Positions 6,017 to 6,515 of a DNA stretch of 6,515 nt are shown here, piece by piece (position 1 is the stretch's first letter; each line of letters starts with the position of its first letter). The position numbers and the translations under genes were made by a program. The DNA is from Clostridia bacterium (GTDB taxonomy: Bacteria > Bacillota > Clostridia > Lachnospirales > CAG-274): positions 1 to 6,515 of the forward strand of contig JAUNPM010000092.1 in assembly GCA_030536675.1 (NCBI GenBank). Reading direction: 5' to 3'. The notes below the pieces were generated by a model that worked only from the letters and a program-made list of their open reading frames with translations, did not search any database and was not told where the DNA came from.

Positions 6017-6515
6017 TTATTTCGTAGGTATATAAATGCTGATATCCTCACTGTTAATAAGCATATTTTCCTCAAGCATTTCCATTGTTCTCTCAACGTC
6101 CATTTCACCGTCTGTTATAACGCTTCCGTTGACCTCATCTGCAACCGCCTCAACAGTTTCCTTCATTTTTTTCTTATCTATTGAAAAATCCGCCACAAGA
6201 TATTCATTTACGTCCTCAAGGTTATCAGCATAAGCCAATCTTTCAGCCTTTGAACCTGTTCTGCCTATTTTATATGCCTCGTTTACAATTGACTTAATGT
6301 CATAGGTTCCGCCTAAGTCTTCATATGTAACGTCCTTTGAATATGTATTGTATTCAAGGGTAAAAGCTCTTTTAAGCCTTCTTCCCGCATAATCGGTATT
6401 TCCCTTTCTTATTGCCTGCTCCTTGTTAAGACCGCCTATATTCACCTCTTCAATATAAACACCGTTGTATATTAAATCGGAATCAAGAGCGTCATATTCA
6501 GTGTTTATGGCAGTG
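6017..6515 (-). CDS. YoaR-like (PG_binding_4-like) domain protein without a VanW domain, 5' end cut by the window
   Basis: The frame is open from the right edge (first whole codon at 6514) to TAA at 6019-6017, giving 165 visible residues. An internal GTG at 6445 could be mistaken for the start, but the reading frame and the homology continue upstream of it. The first visible part, LIYNGVYIEEVNIGGLNKEQA (from about residue 14), is the standard opening of the domain seen in VanW proteins. Next come VTYEDLGGTYD and EAYKIGRTGS, both typical of the family. It ends with EDISIYIPTK and a stop where VanW proteins continue into the catalytic domain. A membrane anchor is expected just outside the window. 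It lies 45 nt upstream of a full-length VanW gene on the same strand, so the two probably share an operon. It may be a non-catalytic wall-binding partner or a decayed paralogue. Domain type is fairly sure; role unknown. Confidence 0.8.
   Translation of the reverse strand, partial: TAINTEYDALDSDLIYNGVYIEEVNIGGLNKEQAIRKGNTDYAGRRLKRAFTLEYNTYSKDVTYEDLGGTYDIKSIVNEAYKIGRTGSKAERLAYADNLEDVNEYLVADFSIDKKKMKETVEAVADEVNGSVITDGEMDVERTMEMLEENMLINSEDISIYIPTK

Overview
This 6.5 kb window is low-GC DNA that most resembles a Gram-positive anaerobe of the class Clostridia, possibly a Lachnospiraceae-type genome. The grounds are the AT-rich intergenic DNA, strong GGAGG-type ribosome binding sites, a VanW/G5 cell-wall protein and a lipoprotein adaptor paired with an RND pump. 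The taxonomic placement is inference from gene style, not from a marker gene.

Layout. Positions 1-3570 (minus strand) hold a two-gene efflux operon. A lipoprotein membrane-fusion (HlyD/AcrA-type) adaptor comes first, followed after 4 nt by an HAE1-type RND permease that runs off the left edge (733 residues visible). Positions 3571-3759 are a divergent AT-rich promoter region. It contains a perfect 11-bp inverted repeat and a self-complementary TTGCAA that can serve as a -35 box in both directions. Positions 3760-4353 (plus strand) encode a TetR/AcrR-family repressor, most simply read as the local regulator of the pump. Positions 4354-4504 separate convergent genes and contain a very long (21/22-nt) terminator-like hairpin.

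Positions 4505-6515 (minus strand) are a cell-wall locus. A complete membrane-anchored YoaR-like/VanW/G5 protein, a candidate VanW-type L,D-transpeptidase, is preceded at 45 bp by the 3' part of a second gene. That gene carries a YoaR-like (PG_binding_4-like) domain but stops where a VanW domain would be expected to begin.

The two halves fit an envelope-stress or drug-resistance theme: regulated efflux on one side and peptidoglycan cross-linking or anchoring on the other. They are on opposite sides of a terminator, and nothing in the sequence proves that they work together. No RNA genes, mobile elements or CRISPR arrays were seen. Most of the window is ordinary. The points most worth a second look are the orphan YoaR-like gene beside the full VanW protein, the architecture of the divergent operator, and the long-hairpin adaptor in what looks like a monoderm.
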